Assembly (NCBI GenBank): GCA_964623515.1
Contig: CAZURV010000005.1
Span: 1 to 64,000 of the forward strand
Reading direction: 5' to 3'
DNA length: 64,000 bases
DNA from: RUG714 sp964623515
GTDB taxonomy: Bacteria; Bacillota; Clostridia; Oscillospirales; Acutalibacteraceae
The stretch's first letter is position 1, and each line of letters starts with the position of its first letter. Below are positions 7,093 to 16,129 of the stretch, piece after piece. The notes below the pieces were generated by a model. That model was not told the origin of the DNA, ran no database searches, and saw only the letters and a program-made list of their open reading frames with translations. Made by a program: the position numbers and the translations under genes.

Positions 7093-8907
7093 ATGGAATT
7101 TCCAAAAGACCATATAAGAAATTTTTCTATCATTGCACATATTGATCACGGGAAGTCAACCCTTGCGGACAGGCTTCTTGAAAAAACGCAGTCGGTTGCG
7201 CTGCGCGATATGACCGAACAGCTTCTTGACGATATGGATCTTGAACGTGAACGCGGAATAACAATAAAAGCGCATGCCGTAACGCTCAATTATACTGCGC
7301 TTGACGGCGAGGAATATATGCTGAATCTGATAGACACGCCGGGTCATGTAGATTTTAATTACGAAGTGTCGCGTTCTCTTGCAGCCTGCGAGGGAGCCGT
7401 TCTGATTATTGACGCGTCGCAGGGTATAGAGGCGCAGACGCTTGCCAATACATATCTTGCGTTAGACAATGATTTGGAGATTGTGCCCGTAATCAACAAA
7501 ATAGATTTGCCGGCGGCCGATCCGGAAAAAGTTGCGGCTGATGTGGAAAATATTATAGGAATACCATGTAATGACGCGCCGCGTATTTCTGCAAAAACAG
7601 GGCAGAATGTTGAACAGGTACTTGAAAAGATCGTTTCCGATATTCCCGCGCCCGCCGATAACGACGGAAAACCTCTGCGCGCGCTTGTATTTGACAGCTT
7701 TTACGATAACTATAAAGGTGTTATCGTTTATGTGAAAATCGTTGACGGTTCAATCCGTAGCGGAGATACTATGAAAATGATGTCTACCGGTGCTGAATTT
7801 ACTGTCGTTGACGTCGGCCGTATGCGGGCAACTTCCATGGAGAGCACGGAAACTCTGTATTCGGGCGAGGTAGGCTATATAACGGCGAGCATCAAAACGG
7901 TTCATGATGCAAGGGTGGGGGATACCGTTACGCTTGCCAGTAATCCGGCTTTGGAGCCTTTGGAAGGCTACCGTAATGTTCAGCCTATGGTCTTTTGCGG
8001 GGTTTATCCTGCCGACGGCGCAGATTATGAAAATCTTCGCGAAGCACTGGAAAAACTGCATTTGAATGACGCTTCACTTTCTTTTGAGCCCGAAACATCG
8101 GGTGCGCTCGGATTTGGATTCCGATGCGGTTTTCTGGGACTGCTTCATCTCGAAATTGTTCAGGAGAGACTTTCGCGTGAATATGACTTGGATTTGGTGA
8201 CAACGATTCCGAGCGTTGAATATAAGATTTATATGCGGGACGGCAGTATGATTGAAATTGACAATCCTACGCATTATCCTGATCCTGCGGAAATAGATTA
8301 TAGTGAAGAACCGATAACGGAAGCGCATATCTACAGCCCTGCGGAGTACGTCGGCACAATTATGGAGCTTTGCCAAAACAGGCGCGGTATTTATAGAGGA
8401 ATGAACTATATAACAACCGACAGGGTTGATATATGTTACAATTTGCCGCTTAATGAGATTATATATGATTTTTTTGACGCGCTGAAATCAAGAACGAGAG
8501 GTTATGCAAGTTTTGATTATGAAATAACCGGATATGTGAAAAGCGACCTCGTTAAGCTGGATATTTTGCTGAACGGAGACGTTATTGATGCGCTCAGCTT
8601 TATCATTCACCGTGAAAAAGCATATGACCGCGCAAGAAAAATTGCGGAAAAACTGAAACAGCATATACCGAGGCAAATGTTTGAAATCCCGATTCAGGCG
8701 GCAATCGGAGGTAAGGTTATCGCAAGGGAAACCGTTAAAGCCATGCGTAAGGATGTGCTTGCAAAATGCTATGGCGGCGATATAACCCGAAAGAAAAAAC
8801 TGCTTGAAAAGCAGAAAGAGGGGAAAAAGCGAATGAGACAGTTCGGATCTGTTGAAGTTCCGCAGGAAGCGTTTATGGCAGTGCTGAAATTGGATGATGA
8901 AAACTGA
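7093..8907 (+). CDS. lepA: Translation elongation factor 4 (LepA)
   Basis: A 604-residue translational GTPase of full family length that back-translocates or remodels stalled ribosomes. The P-loop is AHIDHGKST (residues 15-23), followed by DTPGH and NKID GTP-binding motifs. The LepA-specific C-terminal domain includes the RKKKLLEKQKEGKKRMR block. ATG 7093 is supported by AGGGAG at 7081-7086. The gene overlaps hemW by 14 bases, a lepA-hemW pairing common in Firmicutes and ahead of the heat-shock operon in many of them. Confidence 0.96.
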   Translation: MEFPKDHIRNFSIIAHIDHGKSTLADRLLEKTQSVALRDMTEQLLDDMDLERERGITIKAHAVTLNYTALDGEEYMLNLIDTPGHVDFNYEVSRSLAACEGAVLIIDASQGIEAQTLANTYLALDNDLEIVPVINKIDLPAADPEKVAADVENIIGIPCNDAPRISAKTGQNVEQVLEKIVSDIPAPADNDGKPLRALVFDSFYDNYKGVIVYVKIVDGSIRSGDTMKMMSTGAEFTVVDVGRMRATSMESTETLYSGEVGYITASIKTVHDARVGDTVTLASNPALEPLEGYRNVQPMVFCGVYPADGADYENLREALEKLHLNDASLSFEPETSGALGFGFRCGFLGLLHLEIVQERLSREYDLDLVTTIPSVEYKIYMRDGSMIEIDNPTHYPDPAEIDYSEEPITEAHIYSPAEYVGTIMELCQNRRGIYRGMNYITTDRVDICYNLPLNEIIYDFFDALKSRTRGYASFDYEITGYVKSDLVKLDILLNGDVIDALSFIIHREKAYDRARKIAEKLKQHIPRQMFEIPIQAAIGGKVIARETVKAMRKDVLAKCYGGDITRKKKLLEKQKEGKKRMRQFGSVEVPQEAFMAVLKLDDEN

Positions 8908-9976
8908 TTTGAAAAAATGCGGGATTTATATTCACATCCCATACTGCCGGAGCAAATGTCCTTACTGTGATTTTTATTCGGTGCGTGCAAAAGAGTCGGA
9001 AGATGATTATGCCGAGGCGGTTTGCAGAGAGATAGAAAAATTTTCAACCATTTATAATAATAGTATTATTGATACAATTTATATAGGTGGCGGAACACCG
9101 TCTTACATAAATCCCAAAAATCTTGTTTGCATGCTTCGTTCTGTAAAAGATTGTTTTCCCTCCGATTTAAAAGAGGTAACGGTAGAATGTAATCCGTCCG
9201 ATGCGAATGAAGCGTTCTTTTTCGTTCTTGCGCGGGCGGGCGTTAACCGGGCAAGCTTCGGTATGCAGTCTGCGGTTAACAGTGAAAGGAAAGCTCTTGG
9301 CAGGCGTGCGGATAAAGCGCAGGTTAAATATGCGATTGCGAGTGCAAGAAAAGCGGGAATCAACAATATTTCGCTTGATTTGATGCTGGGGATTCCCGGT
9401 CAAACCGAAGATTCCCTCAAAAACAGCATTGATTTTTGCGCCGAAATGAATGTATCGCATATCAGCGCGTATATGTTGGCATTGGAAGAGGGAACATTTT
9501 TTTATAAAAATCAAAACAGATTGAATCTTCCGAATAATGATGAAACTGCTGAACTTTATCTTTTTCTTGTTGATGAACTGGAAAAGGCAGGATATTTTCA
9601 GTATGAAATTTCAAATTTTGCAAAGCCGGGATTTGAAAGCAGACATAATTTAAAATACTGGACGCTTGCAGATTATCTCGGAATCGGCGCGTCCGCCCAT
9701 TCATTTATGAACGGGCAGAGATTTTATTATGAACGGAGTATTGAAAAATTTATTGTCTCTCCCACTGTTATTTCCGGTGGTGCAGGCGGAGATATAAACG
9801 AAAAGATTATGCTCGGATTAAGGCTGAAAAGCGGAGTGTCGGTTGATTTGCTGGATTTGGAAAAAGCGACGCGTTTTTCGGATTCGGATTTTGCCGAAAT
9901 AAAAAACGGTAAATTCAGTTTAACGCCGAAAGGCTGTTTAATCAGCAACAGTATTATCTGTGAATTTTTAATTTAA
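8894..9976 (+). CDS. hemW: Radical SAM heme chaperone HemW
   Basis: A 360-residue radical SAM protein with CRSKCPYC (CX3CX2C) near the N-terminus, preceded by YIHIPYC and followed by the GGGTP motif of HemN-like enzymes. HemW is a heme chaperone and is often misannotated as oxygen-independent coproporphyrinogen oxidase; the missing extra N-terminal region of HemN supports HemW. Starts at 8894 and 8897 are equally possible, both inside the end of lepA, and translation is presumably coupled. At 360 residues it is slightly short for the family. A strong terminator follows. Confidence 0.88.
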   Translation: MMKTDLKKCGIYIHIPYCRSKCPYCDFYSVRAKESEDDYAEAVCREIEKFSTIYNNSIIDTIYIGGGTPSYINPKNLVCMLRSVKDCFPSDLKEVTVECNPSDANEAFFFVLARAGVNRASFGMQSAVNSERKALGRRADKAQVKYAIASARKAGINNISLDLMLGIPGQTEDSLKNSIDFCAEMNVSHISAYMLALEEGTFFYKNQNRLNLPNNDETAELYLFLVDELEKAGYFQYEISNFAKPGFESRHNLKYWTLADYLGIGASAHSFMNGQRFYYERSIEKFIVSPTVISGGAGGDINEKIMLGLRLKSGVSVDLLDLEKATRFSDSDFAEIKNGKFSLTPKGCLISNSIICEFLI

Positions 9977-9992
9977 TTCAAAAGCAAATGCG

Positions 9993-10022
9993 AAAAGCCG
10001 CTCCGACGGAGCGGCTTTTTAT
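9993..10022 (+). terminator. Terminator of lepA-hemW
   Basis: A GC-rich stem, AAAAGCCGCTCCG with CGGAGCGGCTTTT, is followed by further T residues. It lies 17 bases after the hemW stop. Confidence 0.9.
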
Positions 10023-10101
10023 ATGAAACGGTGTTCCCTGTATATATTATGCGCTTTTAGGTATGATTTAAACCATTAACAATTTGTTTACAAATTTTTA
10101 G

Positions 10102-10130
10102 TTGACTTTGAGAAATAATAGTAGTATATT
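10102..10130 (+). promoter_or_regulatory. Promoter of the hrcA-grpE-dnaK-dnaJ operon
   Basis: TTGACT (10102-10107) and TATATT (10125-10130) are separated by 17 bases. The CIRCE operator begins 10 bases after the -10 box, covering the likely transcription start. Confidence 0.85.
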
Positions 10131-10140
10131 TATAAACGAA

Positions 10141-10167
10141 TTAGCACTCAGGAGATGGGAGTGCTAA
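10141..10167 (+). promoter_or_regulatory. CIRCE operator (HrcA binding site)
   Basis: TTAGCACTC (10141-10149), a nine-base spacer and GAGTGCTAA (10159-10167) form the exact CIRCE consensus. It lies between the promoter and hrcA, as in other Firmicutes, and will repress the operon until heat or misfolding titrates GroEL from HrcA. Confidence 0.98.
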
Positions 10168-10198
10168 TTCAAAAAGCCGACGAGGCGGAGGGGAAAAG

Positions 10199-11257
10199 AT
10201 GAAACTCAGTGAGCGTAAAGAGCAAATACTTTCATTGGTTGTGGAAAATTATGTTGCTCAAGGCGAAGCTATAGGTTCCAAAGCGCTCTGTGATGAGCTC
10301 GGCTGTTCATCTGCCACAATCAGGAATGAAATGAGCGATTTGTGCCGACTCGGTTATCTTGAACAAAAGCATGTAAGCGGCGGAAGAATCCCATCAAATC
10401 AAGGATACCGATACTATGTTGATTATTTGATGAACCAAAGTATGCTCAGCGACGTGGAGTGTGCCACCATTGAAAATACGCTCAGGCGGGATGCACACAC
10501 ACCGGAGAAGATTCTTGAAAATGCGAGTAATATGCTCGCCAGACTCACAAACTGCGCGGCGGTTTTCACAACGCCTGCCGACGCACAGGCTGAAATTCAG
10601 AAAGTTGAGCTGATACCCGCAAGCAGGAAAACGGCGATTTTGATACTGCTTACATCATCGGGTATTCTGAAAAACTGCGTGTGCCGCATTGATATTGATA
10701 TTGACAATAAGGTTAAAACCAAATTTGAGGATATAGTTAATGATTATTTTCTAAAAAAGAAAGTTACCGAACTTACAGACGATATGCTCGCCGAAATTAC
10801 AATGGCGCTCGGTGAAGAAGACTATGCGATAACTCCGCTACTGTCTGCACTTTACGGATTATCAAAGGATGCCGGAGAAAGCCATACGGTGGTGGAGGGC
10901 GAAACCAATCTTCTTGCACACAGGGATTCGTACCAAGATATTAATGAACTGATTGATTTCCTGAAACAGCGTGATCAGTTGAGTAGGCTTGTTACGTATG
11001 AAGAATCCGATAAAAGCAATACTTTGAGTATTTTAATCGGCAGTGAAAATTATTTCCGCGAAATGGAAACTTCAAGTATGATTCTTTCAAGATATGCTTT
11101 CGGGAATAATGCTATGGGTACGCTGGGCATTATCGGCCCTACAAGAATTGATTATGCGCGCCTGATTCCGGATGTTGAATATCTTACTCGCCTTGTAGAG
11201 AAACTTTTGGCGGAAAATATAGACGAAGAAGAAATCGGAGGACAAGACATTGAATAA
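10199..11257 (+). CDS. hrcA: Heat-inducible transcription repressor HrcA
   Basis: A 352-residue repressor with an N-terminal winged helix (residues 1-75, including the SSATIRNEMSDLCRLGYLEQ recognition region) and the HrcA C-terminal GAF-like domain. Length is normal for the family. ATG 10199 is preceded by GGAGGGG. It binds CIRCE immediately upstream. Its last codons overlap the TTG start of grpE by eight bases. Confidence 0.96.
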   Translation: MKLSERKEQILSLVVENYVAQGEAIGSKALCDELGCSSATIRNEMSDLCRLGYLEQKHVSGGRIPSNQGYRYYVDYLMNQSMLSDVECATIENTLRRDAHTPEKILENASNMLARLTNCAAVFTTPADAQAEIQKVELIPASRKTAILILLTSSGILKNCVCRIDIDIDNKVKTKFEDIVNDYFLKKKVTELTDDMLAEITMALGEEDYAITPLLSALYGLSKDAGESHTVVEGETNLLAHRDSYQDINELIDFLKQRDQLSRLVTYEESDKSNTLSILIGSENYFREMETSSMILSRYAFGNNAMGTLGIIGPTRIDYARLIPDVEYLTRLVEKLLAENIDEEEIGGQDIE

Positions 11258-11780
11258 AAATGATAAAGAGAAAACACAGGCGGAAGAAGACGAGGTTCTT
11301 GAAAACGAAGAAGTTCAGGAATCCGAAGCTGAACCGGAGATGAGCGAAGAGGAAAAACTCCGTAAATCTCTGGATGAAAAAGACGATCAATTAAAAAGAA
11401 TCGCCGCTGAATATGATAATTTCAGAAAAAGAACCATAAAAGAAAGGGAAGAAAATTTTTCAAACGCCAAAATATGCGTAATCAGTGAATTCCTTGATGT
11501 TATAGATAATTTTCAGAGGGCAAAAGACGCCGACTGTGAATTGGAAGCATATAAAAAAGGTGTAGAAATGATTTTTACACAGTTTTGCGATAAAATGAAA
11601 AATCTCGGCGTAGAGGAATTTGGAAAACCCGGAGATACTTTTGATCCCGAAATCCATATGGCTGTTATGCATATTGAAGACGATGAGAAGGGAGAAGGTG
11701 AAGTAATCGAGGTATTCCAAAAAGGTTACAAAGCCGGCGAAAAAATTATCCGGCATGCGATGGTAAAAGTAGCAAACTGA
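11250..11780 (+). CDS. grpE: Nucleotide exchange factor GrpE
   Basis: A 176-residue protein. An acidic N-terminal tail (residues 5-40) and a long coiled coil are followed by the C-terminal beta domain with the GrpE signature (..EFGKPGDTFDPEIHMAV..). It releases ADP from DnaK. The start is TTG 11250 with GGAGGA upstream; the next in-frame ATG is about 30 codons inside, within the acidic tail. Translation is coupled to hrcA by overlap. Confidence 0.93.
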   Translation: MNKNDKEKTQAEEDEVLENEEVQESEAEPEMSEEEKLRKSLDEKDDQLKRIAAEYDNFRKRTIKEREENFSNAKICVISEFLDVIDNFQRAKDADCELEAYKKGVEMIFTQFCDKMKNLGVEEFGKPGDTFDPEIHMAVMHIEDDEKGEGEVIEVFQKGYKAGEKIIRHAMVKVAN

Positions 11781-11880
11781 AGATATTCTGTCTGTTTTAG
11801 GATTCAAGCCGATTCGAAACAGATGTTTAAATAATAAATAAATAAATGAATGATTTATTCATATACGGAGGTATGATATT

Positions 11881-13716
11881 ATGGCTAAAATTATTGGTAT
11901 TGATTTGGGAACAACAAATTCATGCGTAGCGGTTATTGAAGGCGGAGAGCCTGTTGTTATCGCTAATTCAGAAGGTGCGCGTACTACACCGTCGGTTGTA
12001 GGATTTAAAAAAGACGGCGAGCGCCTTGTAGGGAATATTGCAAAACGTCAGGCCATTACAAATCCGGAGGGAACCGTTTCTTCCATCAAAAGAAAAATGG
12101 GGTCTGATTACAAAGTAAAAATTGATTCAAAATCCTATACGCCGCAGGAAATTTCCGCTATGATTCTTCAGAAATTGAAAGCCGATGCGGAGTCTTATCT
12201 CGGCGATACGGTGACGGAAGCCGTTATCACGGTTCCGGCTTATTTTACGGACAGTCAACGTCAGGCAACAAAGGACGCAGGTAAAATTGCCGGTCTGGAT
12301 GTTAAGCGAATTATCAATGAGCCTACCGCAGCGGCTCTTGCCTACGGCATTGATAAAGAGCAGGATCAGAAAGTTATGATTTATGATCTCGGCGGCGGAA
12401 CATTCGACGTTTCAATTATTGAAATGGGAGACGGCATTCAGGAAGTTCTTGCAACAAACGGTAACAATATGCTCGGTGGAGATGATTTCGATCAGAAAAT
12501 CATCGACTGGCTTGTTGCGGAATTTAAAAAGGATCAGGGCATAGATTTATCAGGCGACAGAATGGCGATGCAGAGGCTGAAAGACGCTGCCGAAAAAGCA
12601 AAAATCGACCTTTCCGGTTCAACCACGGCGCAGATAAATCTTCCGTTTATTACACAAGGTACTGACGGTCCGAAACATCTTGATATGACGCTCACAAGAG
12701 CCAAGTTCAATGAAATGACCTCAAGTCTTGTTGAAGCAACGATGGGACCTGTGCGCCAGGCTTTGCAGGACAGCGGGCTTTCGGCTGCGCAGATTGACAA
12801 GGTACTTATGGTCGGCGGTTCGTCAAGGATTCCCGCAGTTCAAGAGGCCATACAAAAATTTATCGGCAAAGAGCCGTTTAAAGGCATCAATCCCGATGAA
12901 TGCGTAGCGGTAGGCGCGGCACTTCAGGCGGGTGTGCTCGGCGGAGATGTTAAAGGACTTCTTCTCCTCGACGTTACACCGCTTTCACTTGGAATTGAAA
13001 CAATGGGCGGTATCAATACAAAGATTATTGAGAGAAATACAACGATTCCTACAAAGAAGAGCCAGATTTTCTCAACTGCGGCGGATAATCAAACTTCCGT
13101 TGAAGTTCATGTTCTTCAAGGGGAAAGAGAATTTGCAAGAGATAATAAAACACTCGGCTTATTCCATCTGGACGGTATTCTTCCTGCAAGACGCGGAGTT
13201 CCGCAGATTGAGGTAACGTTTGATATAGATGCAAACGGTATCGTTCATGTATCCGCGAAGGATTTGGGAACCGGCAAGGAACAGGATATCAGCATAACTG
13301 CTTCAACAAATATGAGCAAAGAAGATATTGATAAAGCTGTTCAGGACGCTGAAAAATTTGCAGAAGAAGATAAAAAGCGCAGAGAAGAAGTGGATACGCG
13401 CAACGAAGCAGATCAGATGGTTTATCAGTGTGAAAAGCTTATCAGTGAGGACGGCGATAAATTCTCTGAAGAAGACAAAACCGAGCTTAACACAAAAATT
13501 GATGCGCTGAAAGAAGCGCTCAAAGGTACGGATACAGCCGCAATAAAATCAGCGCAGGAATCTCTCACGCAGAAGTTTTATGATGTATCACAGAAAATGT
13601 ATCAAGCGGCGCAGGCGGAGCAAAACGCACAGCCCGGAGCTGACGGCGGCGCAACTGCGAATGAGGACGGAGTTTATGATGCCGATTACAAGGATGTAAC
13701 GGACGAAAACAAATAA
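11881..13716 (+). CDS. dnaK: Chaperone DnaK (Hsp70)
   Basis: A 611-residue Hsp70. It opens with the nucleotide-binding signature IGIDLGTTNS and has the IIDLGGGTFDVS-type motif (YDLGGGTFDVSI) and LLLLDVTPLSLGIETMGG at the start of the substrate domain. The C-terminal tail is acidic. The start has CGGAGG upstream. The preceding 100 bases are AT-rich with only a weak hairpin; no separate promoter is evident, so it belongs to the CIRCE operon. Confidence 0.98.
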   Translation: MAKIIGIDLGTTNSCVAVIEGGEPVVIANSEGARTTPSVVGFKKDGERLVGNIAKRQAITNPEGTVSSIKRKMGSDYKVKIDSKSYTPQEISAMILQKLKADAESYLGDTVTEAVITVPAYFTDSQRQATKDAGKIAGLDVKRIINEPTAAALAYGIDKEQDQKVMIYDLGGGTFDVSIIEMGDGIQEVLATNGNNMLGGDDFDQKIIDWLVAEFKKDQGIDLSGDRMAMQRLKDAAEKAKIDLSGSTTAQINLPFITQGTDGPKHLDMTLTRAKFNEMTSSLVEATMGPVRQALQDSGLSAAQIDKVLMVGGSSRIPAVQEAIQKFIGKEPFKGINPDECVAVGAALQAGVLGGDVKGLLLLDVTPLSLGIETMGGINTKIIERNTTIPTKKSQIFSTAADNQTSVEVHVLQGEREFARDNKTLGLFHLDGILPARRGVPQIEVTFDIDANGIVHVSAKDLGTGKEQDISITASTNMSKEDIDKAVQDAEKFAEEDKKRREEVDTRNEADQMVYQCEKLISEDGDKFSEEDKTELNTKIDALKEALKGTDTAAIKSAQESLTQKFYDVSQKMYQAAQAEQNAQPGADGGATANEDGVYDADYKDVTDENK

Positions 13717-13739
13717 GAAAAAACGTAGTAACGGTATTT

Positions 13740-13834
13740 CACCGCCTGTTCACAGGCGGTGGGACCCGTTGTAATTGGCAAGGTGGCAAGATTTCGGTCT
13801 GCAGTTGGCAGAAGGGTTTCTGCCTGCGGTTTTT
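13740..13834 (+). promoter_or_regulatory. Two stem-loops between dnaK and dnaJ
   Basis: Hairpin 1 pairs CACCGCCTG (13740-13748) with CAGGCGGTG (13753-13761) around TTCA and has no T tract. Hairpin 2 pairs GGCAGAA (13807-13813) with TTCTGCC (13818-13824) and is followed shortly by TTTTT. Together they could stabilise the dnaK message and partly terminate before dnaJ, lowering DnaJ relative to DnaK. This role is inferred. Confidence 0.5.
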
Positions 13835-13925
13835 GTGCGGACCGGTATTGATGTATGTCTGCAAATGATATTTGTTCAGGCGTACGGCCTTGAATGATGG
13901 CAATTTTTGTTTTTTGGAGTAATAT

Positions 13926-15086
13926 ATGGCAGATAAACGAGATTATTATGAGGTATTGGGCGTAAGCAGGGATGCCGGTGAGGATGAGATAAAAAAAGCT
14001 TACCGCAAAAAGGCAAAGCAATATCATCCCGATCTTAATCCCGGAAACGCCGAGGCGGAGGCGAAGTTTAAAGAAGCAAATGAAGCCTATGAAGTTTTAT
14101 CTGATAAAGAGAAGAAAGCGCGCTATGATCAGTTCGGATTTGCCGGAGTTGATCCGAATTTCGGAGCAGGGCAACCCGGAGGCGGCGCAGGCGGTTTCGG
14201 CGGAGGATTTGATTTCGGAGATATTGATTTAGGCGATATTTTCGGAAGCTTTTTTGGCGGAAGCGGTTTCGGAGGTTTCGGCAGAGGCTCAGGGAATAGT
14301 TCCAATGCACCCAGGCGCGGAAATGATATAAATATAAGTATGGTTCTTTCTTTTGAGGAAGCGGCCAAAGGTGTAACAAAAAAAATTGAAATAGACCGTA
14401 TTGATCAATGTTCGTCGTGCGGCGGAACAGGTTCTGCAAAAGGCACAAATGCAGAAACATGTTCAGAATGCGGCGGCAGAGGATATGTAAGCGTTCAGCA
14501 GAGAACCGCGTTCGGGGTTATGAGTAGTCAGCAAAGATGCCCAAAATGCGGCGGCAAAGGGAAAATTATTAGACATCCCTGTCCGGTATGCAGCGGCGCA
14601 GGCAGAGTTAAGCAAAAGAAAACCATTGAGGTTAAAATACCCTCCGGTATTGACGACGGTCAGGTTGTTCCAATCCGCGGGATGGGAGACAGCGGAATAA
14701 ACGGCGGCAGAAACGGAGATATAAAGATACTCATCCGCGTTCGTCCGCATCAGTATTTTGAAAGAGACGGATTTGACGTTTGGTATGAACTGCCGATTTC
14801 AATTGTTCAGGCTTCTTTGGGATCAAACGTAACCGTGCCTACGCTTGACGGTATGGTTTCGTATGACATTCATCCGGGAACACAGCCGGGAGATACTTTC
14901 AAACTCCGCGGAAAGGGTATATCAAAACCCTATGAACGCGGAAAAGGAGACCAGTATGTCCGAATTAAAGTAGAAATTCCAAGGAATCTGACCTCCGAGC
15001 AGAAAGATATTCTCAAACAGTTTGAGGAATCAACAGACGGAAAATCTTCCTACGGAAAGAAAAATATATTCGGTAAAAAGAAATAA
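13926..15086 (+). CDS. dnaJ: Chaperone DnaJ (Hsp40)
   Basis: A 386-residue type I J-protein. The J domain (1-70) contains HPD; a Gly/Phe-rich linker follows. The zinc region has four repeats, CSSCGGTG, CSECGGRG, CPKCGGKG and CPVCSGAG. The C-terminal substrate-binding domains complete it. TTTTTGGAG precedes ATG 13926. It is the last gene of the heat-shock operon. Confidence 0.97.
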   Translation: MADKRDYYEVLGVSRDAGEDEIKKAYRKKAKQYHPDLNPGNAEAEAKFKEANEAYEVLSDKEKKARYDQFGFAGVDPNFGAGQPGGGAGGFGGGFDFGDIDLGDIFGSFFGGSGFGGFGRGSGNSSNAPRRGNDINISMVLSFEEAAKGVTKKIEIDRIDQCSSCGGTGSAKGTNAETCSECGGRGYVSVQQRTAFGVMSSQQRCPKCGGKGKIIRHPCPVCSGAGRVKQKKTIEVKIPSGIDDGQVVPIRGMGDSGINGGRNGDIKILIRVRPHQYFERDGFDVWYELPISIVQASLGSNVTVPTLDGMVSYDIHPGTQPGDTFKLRGKGISKPYERGKGDQYVRIKVEIPRNLTSEQKDILKQFEESTDGKSSYGKKNIFGKKK

Positions 15087-15090
15087 AAAA

Positions 15091-15130
15091 ATCGGAAATT
15101 CAGTTTAACCTCGAATTTCCGATTCTTTTA
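15091..15130 (+). terminator. Terminator of the heat-shock operon
   Basis: ATCGGAAATTC (15091-15101) pairs with GAATTTCCGAT (15113-15123), followed by TCTTTTA. It begins just after the dnaJ stop. Confidence 0.85.
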
Positions 15131-15200
15131 TATATAACTTATGTAAAGGCATCTTCCGTTTCTAAGGCAGTCGGCTTCTTTCTCGAACGTAGCGGAGGCA

Positions 15201-15374
15201 TATAACCTGTTCGCCGATGTCCCCCGCCTCTTAGGCGGCAGGGTCCATTTCGAAATTTCAGCGGGCGTGATATTCTCCTGCTAAAACCCTGAGGAGCGAA
15301 CGCTCCCTGCGCAGGTTGCAATCGTTTGCAAGCCCCGTTTCAAGCGAGCTTGATGAGTACTGCGCCGATTTAAA
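15201..15374 (+). repeat. Dispersed multi-hairpin repeat, type A, near full length
   Basis: It begins TATAACCTGTTCGCC and ends GATTTAAA. Inside are CCGCCT-CTT-AGGCGG, a degraded CAGCGGG-type hairpin, GGAGCG-AA-CGCTCC and TCAAGC-GA-GCTTGA. It closely matches copies at 19284-19458, 52021-52195 and 62809-62978. It lies downstream of the dnaJ terminator in non-coding DNA. Confidence 0.85.
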
Positions 15375-15440
15375 GGCTCTCTGATTTCGCAGACAGTTTC
15401 TTGCGTTGCATAACGGTGCACTCCCTTATCGAATGAGAGA
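15375..15440 (+). repeat. Fragment of the type B repeat
   Basis: CTCTGATTTCGCAGACAG and the nearby TTGCGTTGCATAA resemble the 3' half of the type B copies at 19463-19612 and 19774-19917. It directly follows the type A copy and suggests nested or tandem insertion. Confidence 0.5.
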
Positions 15441-15477
15441 AGATTTATTTTCGCTGAATAAATGTTCTGATTCTTTG

Positions 15478-15514
15478 AAAAATAACAAACCCGCTGATAT
15501 TCATTATCAGCGGG
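15478..15514 (-). terminator. Terminator of micropeptide gene 1
   Basis: CCCGCTGATA (15490-15499) pairs with TATCAGCGGG (15505-15514). On the minus strand the stem is followed by TTTGTTATTTTT. It lies 47 bases downstream of the peptide stop codon. Confidence 0.8.
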
Positions 15515-15560
15515 CAAAACCAATTTGTTAAATTTTTGTAGAATATTTAGAATTTACAGT

Positions 15561-15704
15561 TTACCAATCAAAGGGGTCGGTTACATCGTTGTCGTCCGGG
15601 TCTGTTGTATCCTTAATGCTGGCTAATATTATATCTTCAACGCTAAACAGTCTAATATCTAATTCAGGCTCACTGTAAATTTTCAGTTTTTTTAGAAATT
15701 GCAC
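15561..15704 (-). CDS. Micropeptide 1, 47 residues, acidic C-terminus
   Basis: A GTG-start frame (15702-15704) with AAAGGTGG eight bases upstream, ending at TAA (15561-15563). The peptide has a short Lys-rich start, a conserved IYxEPELDIRLFSxEDIIL centre and an Asp-rich end (TTDPDDNDVTDPF) finishing in DW. It is about two-thirds identical to the peptide encoded at 16130-16270. It has its own promoter and terminator. Clostridia encode many short proteins with an ED(I/V)I..S core and a polar tail; their function is unknown. A role as a precursor peptide or signal is possible but not shown. Confidence 0.72.
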   Translation of the reverse strand: MQFLKKLKIYSEPELDIRLFSVEDIILASIKDTTDPDDNDVTDPFDW

Positions 15705-15741
15705 TGGGCGAACCCACCTTTCTACATAACTAGATACATAT

Positions 15742-15769
15742 ATTATAGCATAGTTGATACAAATTGCAA
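15742..15769 (-). promoter_or_regulatory. Promoter of micropeptide gene 1
   Basis: On the minus strand TTGCAA (15764-15769), a 16-base spacer ending in TGC, and TATAAT (15742-15747): an extended -10 promoter 37 bases before the GTG start. The TATGCTAT stretch is shared with gene 2. Confidence 0.75.
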
Positions 15770-15835
15770 GTCTTTTTTTATTTATTCATTAAATTTTTAA
15801 ATAAAATTTTGAAATAAGATATAATTGAGACAAAG

Positions 15836-16105
15836 ATGTCCTCGCTCCTCAGGCGGCGTGCTTCGTTTTTTCAAAATCAGATGGACTCTGATTTTGAAAA
15901 CAGCTCACGCTGTTCGTTGTTCCTTGAATAACAGGGAAATTCTTATGAAATGATGACAAAAAGCATTGCCGATGTAACCGAAAAATTATACTATAAAGCA
16001 TCATCAGCGGTTCTCATTTCTTATTGAATTTTCGCTAAAGCCTTGAGAAATTGCAGTCCTCCGCAGGCACTGATCACTGAATCCTGTCGTTTGCACCGAT
16101 TTAAA
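15836..16105 (+). repeat. Degenerate repeat remnants between the micropeptide genes
   Basis: GATGTCCTCGCTCCTCAGGC and a 14-base palindrome TTCAAAATCAGA..TCTGATTTTGAA (about 15868-15899) resemble type B copies. Further on, GCCTTGAGAAATTGCAGTCC and GCACCGATTTAAAT look like a decayed type A end. It is too diverged to draw exact borders. Confidence 0.45.
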
Positions 16106-16129
16106 TAACTTCAAAATTTCAAAGATGGA

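Noticed and set aside
15139..15523. Minus-strand frames of 60-80 codons through the repeat copy
   Set aside because: Similar frames recur wherever the repeat occurs and carry no ribosome sites. They come from the GC-rich hairpin sequence, not from genes.
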